Positions 25,201 to 37,440 of a stretch of 64,000 nt of DNA are shown here, piece after piece. Origin of the DNA: Micropterus salmoides (taxonomy: Eukaryota > Chordata > Actinopteri > Centrarchiformes > Centrarchidae). The stretch spans positions 496,001 through 560,000 of the forward strand of contig NW_024041373.1 of assembly GCF_014851395.1 (NCBI RefSeq), in the 5' to 3' direction. The translations under genes were made by a program, and so were the position numbers. Within the stretch, counting starts at the first letter, position 1. Each line of letters starts with the position of its first letter. The notes under the pieces are model-generated. The model was not told the origin of the DNA. It saw only the letters and a list, made by a program, of their open reading frames with translations, and ran no database searches.

Positions 25201-26400
25201 TTAAAGCCCTGTATCATTTCCTCCTATTGATTCTTACATCATATGTGGTACGGTTTAATGACTTAACAGTGAGCTTATTTTAGATTTTAATCATTCAAAT
25301 TACTCCTATGATGTCAGTGTTGTATTTATACCTCATGACTTTATCCACATTGATCACATAGTAATATACGTTCTGTTGTAGCTACTCAACACCGTATTTA
25401 TGGTATTTTTCTCAAAATAATATTACAGGGACAACTGTCCAGAGTCTCTCTAAATAATGCAGAATGTCTGCCAGTTGTCTGTGCAGGCAGAATATTCATA
25501 ACACATGCACATCAGGATTGACACATCCAGTGTGGCAGTGTGGGCCAGAACAAATGTTTTGGGGGTTTCCACCAGGTCACCACAGTGAAACAATAAGGTC
25601 AGATATTGGAGAGCATTCAGCCTCATTTGGTTACATTTTAGCCTCTCCGTGCATGATGTTCTGGCGCCATTGGGGGGAGGGGCTTACTTTTAACCCATTC
25701 ACCATGACCATTAGAAGATGTCATGGCCAGAACCACTGTAGGTGTTACGATGCAGCCACACAACGAGCAGCTCAGTCAACGACTCTTCTGAAAGCCTTTC
25801 ATTTCCTACAGAGAGTTCAGCAACAGGAGAAACTCTTCTGTTGTGTTTGTCAACAAGCCCGCCAGTGCTGCTTTACTGACTACAGAACTTTGTGTTGTCT
25901 GGTAAGAGCAAAATACAACATACCAGCTCTGGAGCAGTTGCATCCATTTGTGGAGATGAATATTTTCTGTTTACCTTTGCACACTGTGTCCTAATTAGCT
26001 CTTGTGGGCAAGCTACTTTATGTTAACTCATCAAACTTGATCACTGCAGACTAGAGTTGTAGAAGTAACTGGAGCATGTGACCATCACCAAAGTTACTCA
26101 CAGTAAGTTCCAGCAGTCAGGACTTCCTAGTAAGAGACTAGTGGTCAGAGACCACTGTCAGGTGAACTGAAACTGAGTGGATGGACTGTTTCCAAGCTGT
26201 AGGTTGGGATATTTAAAGTCAATGTGTGATGGCTTTTGTTTGGTTATCTTGATGTGGTCAATGGATCCATTCCAAAGCCACATGATCTTTTGCATCTAAA
26301 CCACCAAATCCAAATGAAGCAGTGAATGAAGATACATCCGAAATACTTTAGTCTAGCAATCTGGCCAGACTGCTACACCAGAAACAAATCCTTGGCATGA
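19232..26400. other. Long intergenic region between the minisatellite and rnf166
   Basis: No gene is supported. It contains one dispersed repeat copy (20520-20702), a short TCTA-type run near 21775, a short (GT)n near 23840, and probably the rnf166 3' UTR at its right end. The 176-codon open frame at 25464-25994 (+) has no recognisable domain and no flanking splice context. Confidence 0.4.
20520..20702 (-). repeat. Dispersed non-coding repeat, copy C (partial)
   Basis: Inverted relative to copy A. It carries the block complementary to the GATGATGCCATAGTG segment (ACTATGGCATCATCAGGG at about 20560) and ends AGTGCCCCTTTAAAG at 20702, matching the start of copy A. Confidence 0.6.
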
Positions 26401-26562
26401 AAAGGAAACAGGGTTATGACCAAATCTTAAGCTGCTCGACTTCTCTGTGATGCGGATCTCTGTGATGTCACCGCGGGAGCCAGTGGGCTGGATGATACCG
26501 TCTGAGCCCTGGAGGAACAGCAGCAGAGTAGTAATTGTGGAGCTGGTGCTAACGGTGAGATG

Positions 26563-26580
26563 ATGGTGGTGGTGGTGGTG
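26563..26580 (+). repeat. (GGT)n run at the start of the rnf166 3' UTR
   Basis: Six GGT triplets immediately downstream of the rnf166 stop codon (CCA/ACC repeats in the mRNA sense). Confidence 0.85.
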
Positions 26581-26589
26581 TGACTGTTG

Positions 26590-29500
26590 TCAGTTTTCAG
26601 CCAGTGACAGTGCCAGAGCTGCCTGCAGTGCTGCCTCTTCATCAATGCTGTAGTCCTGACAAAACACAACAAAAGAACAAAAACTGCAAGTGACTACAAC
26701 CGCACAATGCAAACCTAATCTAAAACAACGCATACAGTATATAGGCCATCCATTATTTAAGGAGGCTGATCCACGGGAAGTTAGTATTTACTGTATATGT
26801 GCAAGATAAAAGTCATTTTATGTGACTATATGTACTAAACACCGTGGACAATGTGAGCATTTTTTACTATAGTCTGTGAAATGCAGATCAAACCAGGGGC
26901 CCCTGAGCCAAGATTAGCCTCCTGCTTAAATACTACCTGGCCACTGTGGGATGATTTTAATAAACTCATTTAAAATAAGTTTAAGAAATAAGAAATAAGC
27001 AACATACAGTATCTCACAAAAATGAGTACAGCCCTCATATTTTTGTAAATATCTTATTCTATCTTTTCATGTGACAACACTGAAGCAATGACACTTTGCT
27101 ACAACGTAAAGTAGTGAGTGTGCAGTTTGTATAACAGTGTAAATTTGCTGCTTGTACACCTTTAATTCCTTTCACACAAGACTCTTGCTCAGCAAAGATG
27201 TGAAATAGGCTACTACTGTTTATATCAACCAGTATGAATATTACTTATATAAAAAGTATTATATCAAATAACATATCGATTACAAATCATATCATTTATT
27301 TTGAAGGCAGCAGGTAATGAAAACGAGCATACGCAACAACAGGTGCAGGATGCAGAGAAAAGTGTAGCAGAAGTTAGCAGACAGTGAGTGATGGACTTCA
27401 CATGACAGTATTCACCACTTAGACTCATTTTTATGAATATAATTAATCCAGGAACGTACACATTCGGCTGGTAAAGCTGGGTGAATTAGACTTTGGTGCT
27501 CATTGTTTCCGTTAAATGAACCCAACGATTGAATTGCGGAGAATCTAACGATGTGTAGAAGAAGTGAGAGAATATGTTTTCTTTTAGCATTGTTAAAATT
27601 TCATTTCCTTTCAGTAGAAGATACAAATAATGTTTGAAAGGACAAAAAAAACTGTGACAGCACTGGACTTACAACAAAGGTGTCATAAGAGAACTTGTGT
27701 CTGTGGAGGAGATGCTGGAGGAAGTTGGAGCTCTTATAGCTGGGGTCTCCCCACGGCATGGCTGAACACACCGGACACACCTGCAGATGCAAACACAGCT
27801 CATTTGGTCCATGCTCCACATGGATCTATAAAAATCTGGGCCTGCAAAGTATAAGTAGTATCTGTAAAGCACGCTGCTGCTTTAGTTCACATGCACTTTA
27901 CTTCACACCGTCACTGGCTCGAGAGAACTGAACTGCAGCCACAGAATGAGGGGGTTAAAGTGTGCAGTGAGTAAGAAGATCAGGGTAGTTATCAGTCAAC
28001 ACACTGAACTGACTTGTGAAATAAGTCATTTTTCTGCTCTCTGTCCTTTTTCCTCGTCACATTTAAAAGTACATGTTTGGTCATGTATGCATTTGTTAGA
28101 GAGCAGACAGGAGAAAGCAGTCTGCTCAGCACCTCAAACCTCTTCACCTTTTTCCAGATGATCTAGGCTAACTGTTGTTTAAATAACAATAACTTTAGAT
28201 TATATATTAAAGTTCCTGATAACTGCAGTGCCTTGTTGCTAAATGTTACAGCGCATCCCGACAGCAAGGTCACCAGTTCAATTCCAGCCGGGGATCTTTG
28301 TTTTGTATCATGCCCCCTCGTTCTCCCCCTGTTTCCTGTCATCCTCTTCACTGTCAACTGTCCAATAAAGGTGAACATGCCCAAAACAAACACCTTCCTA
28401 AGAACCTCAAATGGTTCCCAGAAGTCCTAAAATGTTCATGCACTGACTGGAAGCACTTCCTATGATGTAGGATCACCTGAGTTGGTCTAGATAATGTCAT
28501 CTAGCGTCTGACATAGTCGTCTCTTACCACTTTATTAGGGTCATTGCGGTGGTTGTCCATACAGTGCTTCACCAGTTCCTGCTGGTCCAGGTTTCTGGCC
28601 CCACAGAACGGACACACAAATGTTGACCGGTTTGGAATATTGCTACATATGGGAGGACACACATACACAAACTGAAGACATGAATTACCTCCATCCATCC
28701 ATCATCAACAGCTGAATTACTGATAGCAGCTAATTCAATCCTGCTAACTGGTCTTGGCATTTTATAGGTGCTGGCCTCTAATGACTCACAATGTTCACTT
28801 TGTGTACATGTACAACTTATCACATATTTTCTGATTTGCCTAGGAGTTTATTTCACAAGGTGAGTCAGACTATATATGGAATGGAATGTCTGCAGTCTGC
28901 TGGAGCTATAGAGAGTTACAGAGAGACAGCCCTGCTTCCACACTAGCTTCTGTATTTCATAGAGGGTTGGTCAGGTCAGAGAGTGCGTACCTTGGTATAG
29001 GTTGGGAGGTGGGTACCACAGGGACAAACTTGGGACAGTTGGCTATCTGCTCCTGTACTTTACAACAGGAGGCAATGTGAGACCTCATCTTTACCAGAGC
29101 CACCTGAGAACAGACATGTGCACACTATTAGGACTGTATATCAATAACAATTATCCAAGAATAGCGGCTCCCCTGCAAGGCGTGACTTCATCAGCTTTAT
29201 CAGTGTCACTTGCTTCACATCTTCACAGAGGACTCAGACTGCTCAGCTGTTCTGTCCTTACATCCACATCGCCAACAGTTTACATCACAATCATGATATC
29301 AGGTTATTTATGTCAATCAATGATATGTGTTTTGGTTTTGTTAGTAATTATATTATATGTTGAAAATTTCTTATTATATTTATTGTTGTTCATTTCTTTT
29401 CTAAAATGTCTTGCACCTGAAAGGTTTTCACAGTAGCAGTAAATAAATAAATGCTTTTTATCAATGGAGAGTTGCACCTGTGACTGTTTTGCCATGGGGA

Positions 29501-32500
29501 ATGAAGGGTCAGTATCTACCTTCTTGCTACAGCCCCTGCAGGGTGCTTTGTAAGAAGCCAGCTGCTTCTCCACGCTGGAGGAGCGCTCCACTTTCTTGGG
29601 GTCAAAGGGCACGCGACAGAGAGGGCAGAGGGGCGAGGTCACCTGAAGACATGGCTGCAGACACTCTGCGCAGAACCTGGAACAGCAGACAACAGCAAAA
29701 GGTTACATTCTTGCTCACGGGAACTGCAGTGATGGTAACAAAGGAGAGGCCGGCACTGCTTCCTGTCTTTCCTGCCCCACGTGTCCTGCTGCTGCAGGGA
29801 GCACCACTCTAACCTTTAGGTCACCTCTGCCCCACAGTTCCACTGATGCACAACAAAAGTACATCACAGAGAGCTAGGTGGGCTGCAGGATCCATCACTA
29901 TGGTAGTATGGAAGTTGCATTTGCATAATAAGACTGTTGTTCCACAAGACAGAAACTTGAGACTCCTGGATATTTCAATAATAATAGAGAAGAAACTAAA
30001 AATTATTTCTATAATCAAATAATTTATTGTTTATTATTCTGCATAAATCAGTTAGTCTATGGAAAGTCAAAATAAACCAGTCTTCAAAAGGCTTTTTCCC
30101 AAGACACTGAATTTATAACTACATTAAACAAAATACAAAGTTGCAAACCTATGCATAACCCTCTTCTATAAAGAAGACACCATCCACTTGTGTGAAATTA
30201 CAATTACCACCATATTCAGAATTCTTCAATCGAAGAAATCCGAAAGAACACTGCCCTGTTGTTGCTCAATTTATCCAAATTTGCTTCACATTGAAGAAGT
30301 GATGGACGTACACTAAGACACACAGAACCTGTCTCTGCAAGGAACGCTCGGGCCATGACTCATTCTGAGGGAAAATGATCTGTTCAAGGCAGATTCACTC
30401 ATTCAACAAGTATACGGCAGATGAAAGCTTCAACTGGAGACGCCAGCAGTTTCCCTGTACAGCTGTATGTGTGTGCACGGGCCAGTGAGAAGCAAGCATT
30501 AGTGTCAGTGTTTCATCCATCCTCATCAGCAGCAGAGGAGTAAAAATAGCTGCATTCTTCCTCGGACTAGAAATAGAACTGAGGCGACCTGAGGTCTGGG
30601 CTGCTCTTTGTTGTTCTTTTCAGCTCCAGACTGAGATAGATTAGAAATGCACATCTCTGGCTAACGCCTCTCTAATTACATATAATGTAAGACGCATGTG
30701 ATGGATCACCTTGGTTTTAAAATTCCTCTTTACCCCACAGCAACCGCTCATTCAGGTGTAAATCATTATGAAAACAAAGCAAAATACAAAGTGGAGCTCT
30801 CAAACACGTACAAGCGTCTAGCTTTCTGTTGGTGTTTTATCCCAATGTCTGCCATAACCTTTCATACAACATGCAGAGTGACAAACTTTTTAGTCAGTGT
30901 GATGACTGACAGCTTGCTTAATTTCATTTTTTGCAGGATTTTGGCCTGGTTTTCTCCCCCATGTGCTGCAGTCAACTGAGGAGGCCTGTGGAGTGCTGCA
31001 GACAGCCAGGTGCCTTCTCTGTGTCACATGAGGTCACCTCTCAGTGAGGAGCTTCCCACTAGTGTTCACTGGGACACACTACCACTCCTGAGACACCACT
31101 GCAGGGAATCAAGGCCCGGTCTCTGCAGAGTTAGGTGGCAACGGTACTCCTGCACCCTACCACATCTGTTTGACTAAAGGTGTGATAAAGCACATGCAAA
31201 CAAATACACTTCAGCTGTGCTCATCCCCAGAACATGACACAACTGCCTATTTTGAGTTGGTTGTGTTTTCTGCTGATTAATTAAATAACTTGATAATAAA
31301 TGCCATACTTGTATATTACACTTAACTATCCACATCTGAGTATGGTGAAATTTTTGTTTCATTACAAAACTCTGCATTTGGACTTAATGTCGATAAAATA
31401 AGACATACATGTATTTTATTATGCCTTACTTTTAAAAATACAAGCATAATAAAACGGACTGACATTTCTTTTCCAGCCCTGTCAGTGTGTTGCAAACCTG
31501 TGAAATAGTGAGACTCACCACTGCCACAGTCTTATCACACAAGATCAAATCAGTTCAGAAAAGCTGCAGTGGATGGTGCATGTGTGGAGAGTGAACAGTG
31601 CTGAAAGATAATGCCCAGAGGAAGCAGGAACAAGTAAATGGGACACCTCACATGCCAGGTGATGTGTAAATCTAAACCCATCTGTGTAAATGTATAGCTC
31701 GACTTATACTGCATTGTTGAGGTAGGTACTGATAAGGGACACAAATGAACACTGTTGGTGTGAATCCATTTCATTTGCATATCAACGAATCGTGAGCAAG
31801 ATATGTACAGAACAGGACATTTCACAGAGCCGTCTGTCAGCACCCATCAACCTGTCTTGTGTATACTGTAAATCACAGTAACTTGATGACATTACGATCC
31901 AACAATAGGGCTGAACTATTTTGAAAAAATTGTGATTATTTTGACTGATATTGCAATTGCGATATGATTTTCCGATACTGGAGGGAATGATCTTTTTTAC
32001 ATTATTATTATCATTTCATTGAAAAACATTAAATGGTTATAGTGTGATGTTTGCAGGGAGATGTTTGTAGAATATGGTGTGTATGCCAGGATATCTCTGC
32101 AGCATGAAAATATTTAATTTAAAAGGTATTCTGACACACATTTTTCAATTGGAAAATTGTAGTAGGTCATATTGCGATTTGCAGAAGATTTCGATTAATT
32201 GTTCAGCCCTATCAAACAACATCCTGGCCTCTGTTTGTAAACCTATTATGTTGCTGGAAAAATCCCAAAACACAGATGCATCTCATTTAAAGCTGGTTTG
32301 GCAAAGAATTATTTTCATTTGTAGCACAAAACAACAAAAACAACTATGTGGTTTGAATTCATTATTAGAAAATAATGCTAAATAACCCCATCCACCATCT
32401 CCTGCTGTTTAGGATCTAGTCTCAGGTGGATCAGTACCTGCTGAGGCTGCAGACAGGGTTAGCTGTTAACTTACACACACGCGCACAAAGACAAACGAAG

Positions 32501-32747
32501 CTGCCTGCTTCAATAAACACAACAACACACATCAAAACAAGAAGTAGCTGCTTTACGTGTGAGCGCAGCTGGCGATGCTGACGGGTTTGTGGTAGACCTC
32601 CAGGCAGATGGGACAGGAGAACTGGCTCTCGATGCCCTCCGCCGGGGCTGCCAGCGAGCCTGAGCCGCTGCCGGGCTGCTGCTGCTGCGGCTGCTGCTGG
32701 CGGAGCTGAGCGCTCGCCGAGACAAAGCTCCGGAACATCGCCATCAT
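26590..32747 (-). CDS. rnf166: RING finger protein 166 (E3 ubiquitin ligase), six exons, complete
   Basis: RNF166 is a RING E3 ubiquitin-protein ligase of the RNF114/RNF125/RNF138 group, linked to antiviral signalling and xenophagy in mammals. Minus-strand exons run 32747-32557, 29676-29520, 29103-28991, 28642-28528, 27780-27673 and 26655-26590. All junctions are GT-AG and in phase, giving about 248 residues (human has 237). In order: a Gln/Ser/Gly-rich N-terminus; a C3HC4 RING split by intron 1 (CPICLEVYHKP, then FCAECLQPC and CPLC); a C2HC finger (CRGC, HIASC); a C2H2 finger (CPFCGARNLDQQELVKHC); a second one (CPVCSAMPWG with HLLHRH); and a C-terminal ubiquitin-interacting motif (DEEAALQAALALSL). 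ATG codons at 32747 and 32744 are adjacent; the second gives MAMFRS like human. It is divergent from ctu2. Confidence 0.96.
28219..28395 (+). mobile_element. tRNA-derived SINE in rnf166 intron 4
   Basis: The body contains GACAGCAAGGTCACC and AGTTCAATTCC, a Pol III B-box-like motif. It is followed by the CATGCCCCC...CTTTCCTGTC-like segment and a TCCAATAAAGG tail shared by a common teleost SINE type, as I recognise it. It lies between exons 5 and 4 of rnf166, opposite to the gene's transcription. No clear target duplication was identified. Confidence 0.7.
31898..32219. mobile_element. hAT-type MITE in rnf166 intron 1 with 8-bp target duplication
   Basis: The element (31906-32211, 306 bp) begins TAGGGCTGAAC and ends GTTCAGCCCTA, perfect 11-bp terminal inverted repeats. 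Flanks are TCCAACAA and TCAAACAA, an 8-bp target-site duplication with one mismatch, as expected for hAT transposition. It has no coding capacity; the AT-rich interior has ATTGCGAT-type motifs. Confidence 0.88.
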
Positions 32748-33260
32748 GCAGCCGGAGAGGATGTGCAGTTGTCGACAACAGCTCGCTGTCCAGCTGCTGT
32801 TAGCTAGTGCATTATCCGTACAGCAACTTCAGTGTATGCCGACACAAACATGGTGGCGTTTCAATTTAGCTACGTATCATAAAATAATGTACAACCGACC
32901 AAAACATTCCTTTCCCCTGGCTGGAGGAGACACGCCGGAGAAGTAAACATTGGGCTCCGGGCTCGTTGGCGGGTGTCGGCGCGCTGCTCCGAGGGTGACC
33001 TGAATAAAAACACAAATCTATAAACCCGCGGAGCGCGTCTCACGCTACATCCACTTGGTTGTCACATTAGCGCTTCTGGAAACGGGCCAGTGAGCGCTCG
33101 CGAGCAGCACGAGAAGCTCCAACAACAGCCCTCCACGCGCTTTGCCTGATGGAGCCTGAAGTCCTGCTGCTGACTCACTGACAGCACTGGACTTTTCTTC
33201 AGAACTGCAATCCCAGAGGCCACTTCGGAGGCGGAGAATCACCGGGCCTGAATAAAAACA
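32748..33260 (-). promoter_or_regulatory. CpG-rich promoter region of rnf166
   Basis: Upstream of the rnf166 start codon the sequence becomes CpG-dense (GTCGGCGCGCTGC near 32977, CCCGCGGAGCGCG near 33026), then returns to AT-rich sequence after about 33260. This is the expected structure of a housekeeping promoter. The exact start site cannot be fixed. Confidence 0.55.
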
Positions 33261-34150
33261 GCCTCGCATTGTTTATTATCACGATTTATTGGTGACTGAA
33301 ACTGATGCAAAACATTTAGTCACATTGCTTTGTCATGTAATAGCCTACTAGTACTAGAGGGAATAACTTGACATTAGTCATTCATAAGAGTCAACGTGTA
33401 AAAATGGCAACTTTATAGGCCTACATATAGGCTAACCATATAATAAATATTTCAGTCGATTATTTCATGACCCCTGCCTTCTATATTTGTCTTCCGTGGT
33501 TTCTCTTTTTTTGTAGGGTAGGCTACATGTGCATGTCTACCAGATTATCTAACAGTGCGTTCTTTGGCAAACATCACTGACAGACACGTTTTGTGAAAGC
33601 ACTGTCCTTGGTTGGACTTATCACAGAAAATAATGCTACATTTGAGGAAGCTTACTTTCCAGGTCACTTTACTGCAGGACATGGTGACTACTAATTAGGA
33701 AATGAACGTGCCAAAACGAGGGGCCAGTAACATTACCCCTGTTAACAACCCGTCTGTGGATGCAGTGGAACATTCCTACCTGGTCACAATCACTAATCAC
33801 ACTTTAAGTTTTAATGAAAACTTCAAGCCAACCAGCGAGTGTTTTTAATTCTAAAGCTGAGGAAGAGCTTGTCCCAAGGGCATTAAATCTGCACTGAGCC
33901 TGAGCTGCTGACTGCACTGCTCAGAAGCACTTTATGATGGCGATGCTACCATTTCAATTCTTTCAGTACTTTTTAACAAACATGCTGTACGCTGTAACGG
34001 TTGGGATTAATGCCCATGTCTCTATCAATGTTAGTTTGTTTTCTGTTTTTATTTAGTCTTTTTTAGCCCTCTACTGTAAATCAAATTTCCCCTTGAGGGA
34101 CAATAATGTTTGAACCTGAACTTGCCTATTTCCCATTTTCTGTTAAAGCA
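33261..34150. other. Non-coding DNA between rnf166 and the LINE
   Basis: No supported gene. It holds an anonymous AT-rich sequence with a TTTCCCCTTGAGGGACAATAA-like segment near 34086 that resembles the tails of fish LINE/SINE repeats. Confidence 0.4.
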
Positions 34151-34154
34151 GTCA

Positions 34155-34560
34155 TTTACTTTATGGAGGCGCAGTAGGCCTACTGCACCTCCATAAAGTT
34201 GGGGGACTGAAAAAAAGAAGGTGAAAAGGTACAAAATCAGTTCAGCAAAAACCAAGATATTCGAGCTTTAGTCCGGTATGGGTCAGGCTATCAATACAGT
34301 GCATCTTACATTTCCCACAATGCAGGGAACTTGATAACCTCTGGTAAATGCTCACATCTCTGAAACTCTACGCCCCCAGTTTATATAAATCTGTTGTTTC
34401 CATGTGGAGCCAAGGTAACCTTGATGACATCACTATGACATTTTCAGATTTTGGAAAGCCCCTGATAAACAGAAGACATTATTTAGCTGTTTCCACCGGC
34501 TGAGGACTCTCTGTGATGAGGAAACTGAACTTTCTGTGCATATGTGACTTACAATGTGTC
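34155..34560 (-). repeat. Dispersed non-coding repeat, copy D
   Basis: Inverted relative to copies A and B. It contains CCATAAAGTTGGGGGACTGA and TACATTTCCCACAATGCAGG, the reverse complements of conserved blocks in copy B, then GATGACATCACTATGACA. A 40-bp near-perfect palindrome (34159-34198) sits at its left end. Confidence 0.6.
34159..34198. repeat. 40-bp near-perfect palindrome
   Basis: The two arms CTTTATGGAGG and CCTCCATAAAG enclose GCAGTAGGCCTACTGC. The whole 40 bp is self-complementary except for one base pair, with no loop. Confidence 0.93.
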
Positions 34561-35351
34561 TGTGCAGGGCAATAGAATGTGCTGGGAGGAGAGGCACTAA
34601 CACTGCCTGTCATTATAATTCTTGCTAAATCTCTGAGCCAGATTTCTCAAATGCTTCAAGGCTAAGACACTAAACTCTCCACTATCAATCCTGTCTTAAT
34701 ATAATATTTCTGAACAATCCTGAACATATATATGGATCCAGAAACTGGTAGGATGAGTATCAAATCCTGCAGGGCAGCAGGGGAAGTGTCAGTTTTCAAC
34801 ATCAATCTCCTGGCTATGTCCTGGCCTCATGTTAGCTTCTGCTAATCTAAGGATGCATTTTTTTGCACAGAATGAGGACTGTGGATTTTGTAGTAGCGCG
34901 TCATGTATATGGACATGAAGAATGATTACAGCAACCTACAACTGTGTCAATGAATGCGTAGGCTGTATGAACCTGTGATTGTATGAAAATATACTCCTTT
35001 ATGCAAAGACAGTCAGAGAGACAGAAATGAAGACTCAGTATAGATCGAAGTAAAAGCAGTGTGGATAAAGAGACCAGGGGGAAGAGACCATTTTTGTTCC
35101 TCTACGTACAATACTGCACTTTGTAGAGATGGGTGACAAAACGTCAAACATCTTAAGATTGGACACTAGGCATCATAAAATAGAAAACCATAATACAAGG
35201 AGCAGGGATTGTAAATAACAGACTTTAAATGAATGAATAAAATGCACTGATTCAGTGTCATGCAGTGAGAAGGATCTGTTAATTTAAGATTTAAAAGTTT
35301 GCAGAGAGGTTCAGGAGATAAATGTATAAATGTTACGTCAGATAATTCAAG

Positions 35352-36161
35352 TTGGTTGGCAATGTGAAAAGTGCACGAGTAATGAGAAATGGAGCACTGA
35401 TGGTTTTTTGCAGGGACACTGATCAGCAAGGGAAGGCTGTTCGGCTTAACAAAATTGAAGGTAAGGGAGTGCAAGGATCATTGATCAACAATAATACAAA
35501 GAAGGTTCGAGGGGTCATTTCGGGAATACCCACAAATATGTCAGTAGAACAAGTCAAGGAAAATGTGGAAGGAGCACGGGTAGCCGAGGCAAAACGCTTG
35601 AAAACAACACGTAATGGTGAAAGATGTGACAGCTTGTCTGTTATGATTGTTTTTGATGAGGAAAGTCTACCATCTAAGGTAAATATAGGTTATATGTGCT
35701 ACGATGTCAAACATTATGTTCCCCCACCTCTGAGGTGCTTTAAGTGTCAAAAATATGGACATGTAGCAGCTGTATGTAAGGGCAAACAAAGGTGTGGAAG
35801 ATGCGGTGGTGAAAATGAGTATGGGAAATGCGTAAATGGAGCTAAGCTAAAATGCTGTAACTGTGGAGGAGAACACAGCTCGGCCTACAGGGGATGTGAG
35901 GCTAGTAAGAGAGCTGTAGAAATACAGAGACTTAAAACATCAGAAGGGATAACATACGCTGAAGCAACCAAGAGAGTAGGTTGGCAACCAGACAGACCAA
36001 ACAATAAACAAGCTAGTGCAGAATGTCAAAAGTCAAGAACATGTGAGGGATGTGACAAAATCAAGGAAGACACTATGATTGTGGGGAAAAATGAGTTTGT
36101 TTTGTTTATGGTTGAAGTGGTAAATCAAGACAATCAAGGGGTTAGTGTGGGAGGAGGTTGA
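35352..36161 (+). pseudogene. LINE ORF1 (nucleic-acid-binding Gag-like protein)
   Basis: A 269-codon open frame with the ORF1-type block VRGVISGIPTNMSVEQVKE and three clustered Cys knuckles: CFKCQKYGHVAAVC, CGRCGGENEYGKC and CCNCGGEHSSAYRGC. It presumably bound LINE RNA. The N-terminus is missing or frame-shifted. It overlaps the next open frame by 17 nt. Confidence 0.82.
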
Positions 36162-37140
36162 GGAACAACTTAAGTGGAGGAACACCAAGCTCACAAGCAC
36201 TGTCATGGGGTGGTGGATCTTCATGATCCTAACTATACTGCAATGGAATGCAAGAAGTCTAATAGCTAATGGACAGGAATTTAAGCATTTTATCTCAAAC
36301 CTCCAAGATAAACCCAATATTATATGCATACAGGAAACATGGCTAAAACCACAATGGGACTTTGTAATTCAGGGTTACACAGCAATTAGGAATGATAGGG
36401 TGAATGGAAAAGGTGGTTTGATGAGTGTAGGAAAAGAGCATGAAGCAATAGTAGTCAAAAGCTGGACAGGAAGAGATGAACTAACAATAATTAATTATTA
36501 TAACCCTTGCAATAGATTAAATATAGACACATTGAATACTGTGGGTGGGCAAACACGGGATAAAGTGGTCTGGTGCGGTGATTTTAATGCACATAGTTCA
36601 CTGTGGGGAAGTAAAAAGACAGATACTAATGGATTAATCATAGAGGAATTAATTGTGGATAAGGGATTAGTTTGCATGAATGATGGAAGTGGCACCCGAT
36701 ATAACAGTGTTCAAAATACAGAAAGTGCAAGTGACTTAACATTAGTATCGCAGGGAGTAGCAGGCATTTCCACATGGGAGGTGTTAAATACATCATCAGG
36801 AGCTAATGATCACTACCCTATAACAGTTAAGATCGGAGTAGAGATACATCATGAGGAAAACTCAAGAATAAAAAGGTGGAAACTAGATGGAGCAGATTGG
36901 GACACATTTCAAAAATTATGTAAAAATAAGTGTGAGAGTTTAATCAGAGAAGATTTATCAGATGGGGACCAATGTAATAAAAAGTTGGTGGGATTCATTA
37001 TAAATGCAGCAGAGGAAACGATACCAAGAAGTACAGGGAGCACAGTGAAAAAGAACGTACCATGGTGGGATGTAAATTGTAGCAAAGCTATTAAAAGAAG
37101 AAACAAGGCATTTAGGCAGTTAAAAAACATCATTCACTAG
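36145..37140 (+). pseudogene. LINE ORF2 fragment: AP-endonuclease
   Basis: Endonuclease motifs in order: ILQWNARSL, IICIQETWLKP, NDRVNGKGG, VVWCGDFNAHSSLWG, SDLTLVSQGV and GANDHYPI. These carry the catalytic N, E, D, N, D and H positions. The frame stops at 37138, and the protein sense continues one base out of frame (HSLATLINYKRSQAI), so a single-base change broke it. Confidence 0.85.
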
Positions 37141-37440
37141 CGACATTAATTAATTACAAAAGATCACAGGCCATAGTCCAGAAGACTATAAGAGCAACAA
37201 AACGTGCATACTGGAGGGATTACTGCAATAAGATTGGAAGAGAGACATCACTGGCTGATATATGGGGAATGGCTAGAAAAATGAGTGGAATCAGAAGGAG
37301 TTATATAATACCAGTCTTAGTGGCAATAAAACAGCAATCAGTAATGTGGAGAAGGTAGAAATGTTGGCAGAAACATTAAAGTACACAGTTAAGATCATTT
37401 ATTAGTCGAAGCCAGAAAGTGCAGAGATAACACTCTTGCC

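Noticed and set aside
25464..25994. 176-codon open frame on the plus strand
   Set aside because: No recognisable domain, no splice context and low-complexity composition. It lies in the intergenic or 3' UTR side of rnf166; most likely chance.
29002..29436. 144-codon plus-strand open frame
   Set aside because: Antisense to rnf166 exon 3 and its intron; the minus strand carries the conserved protein.
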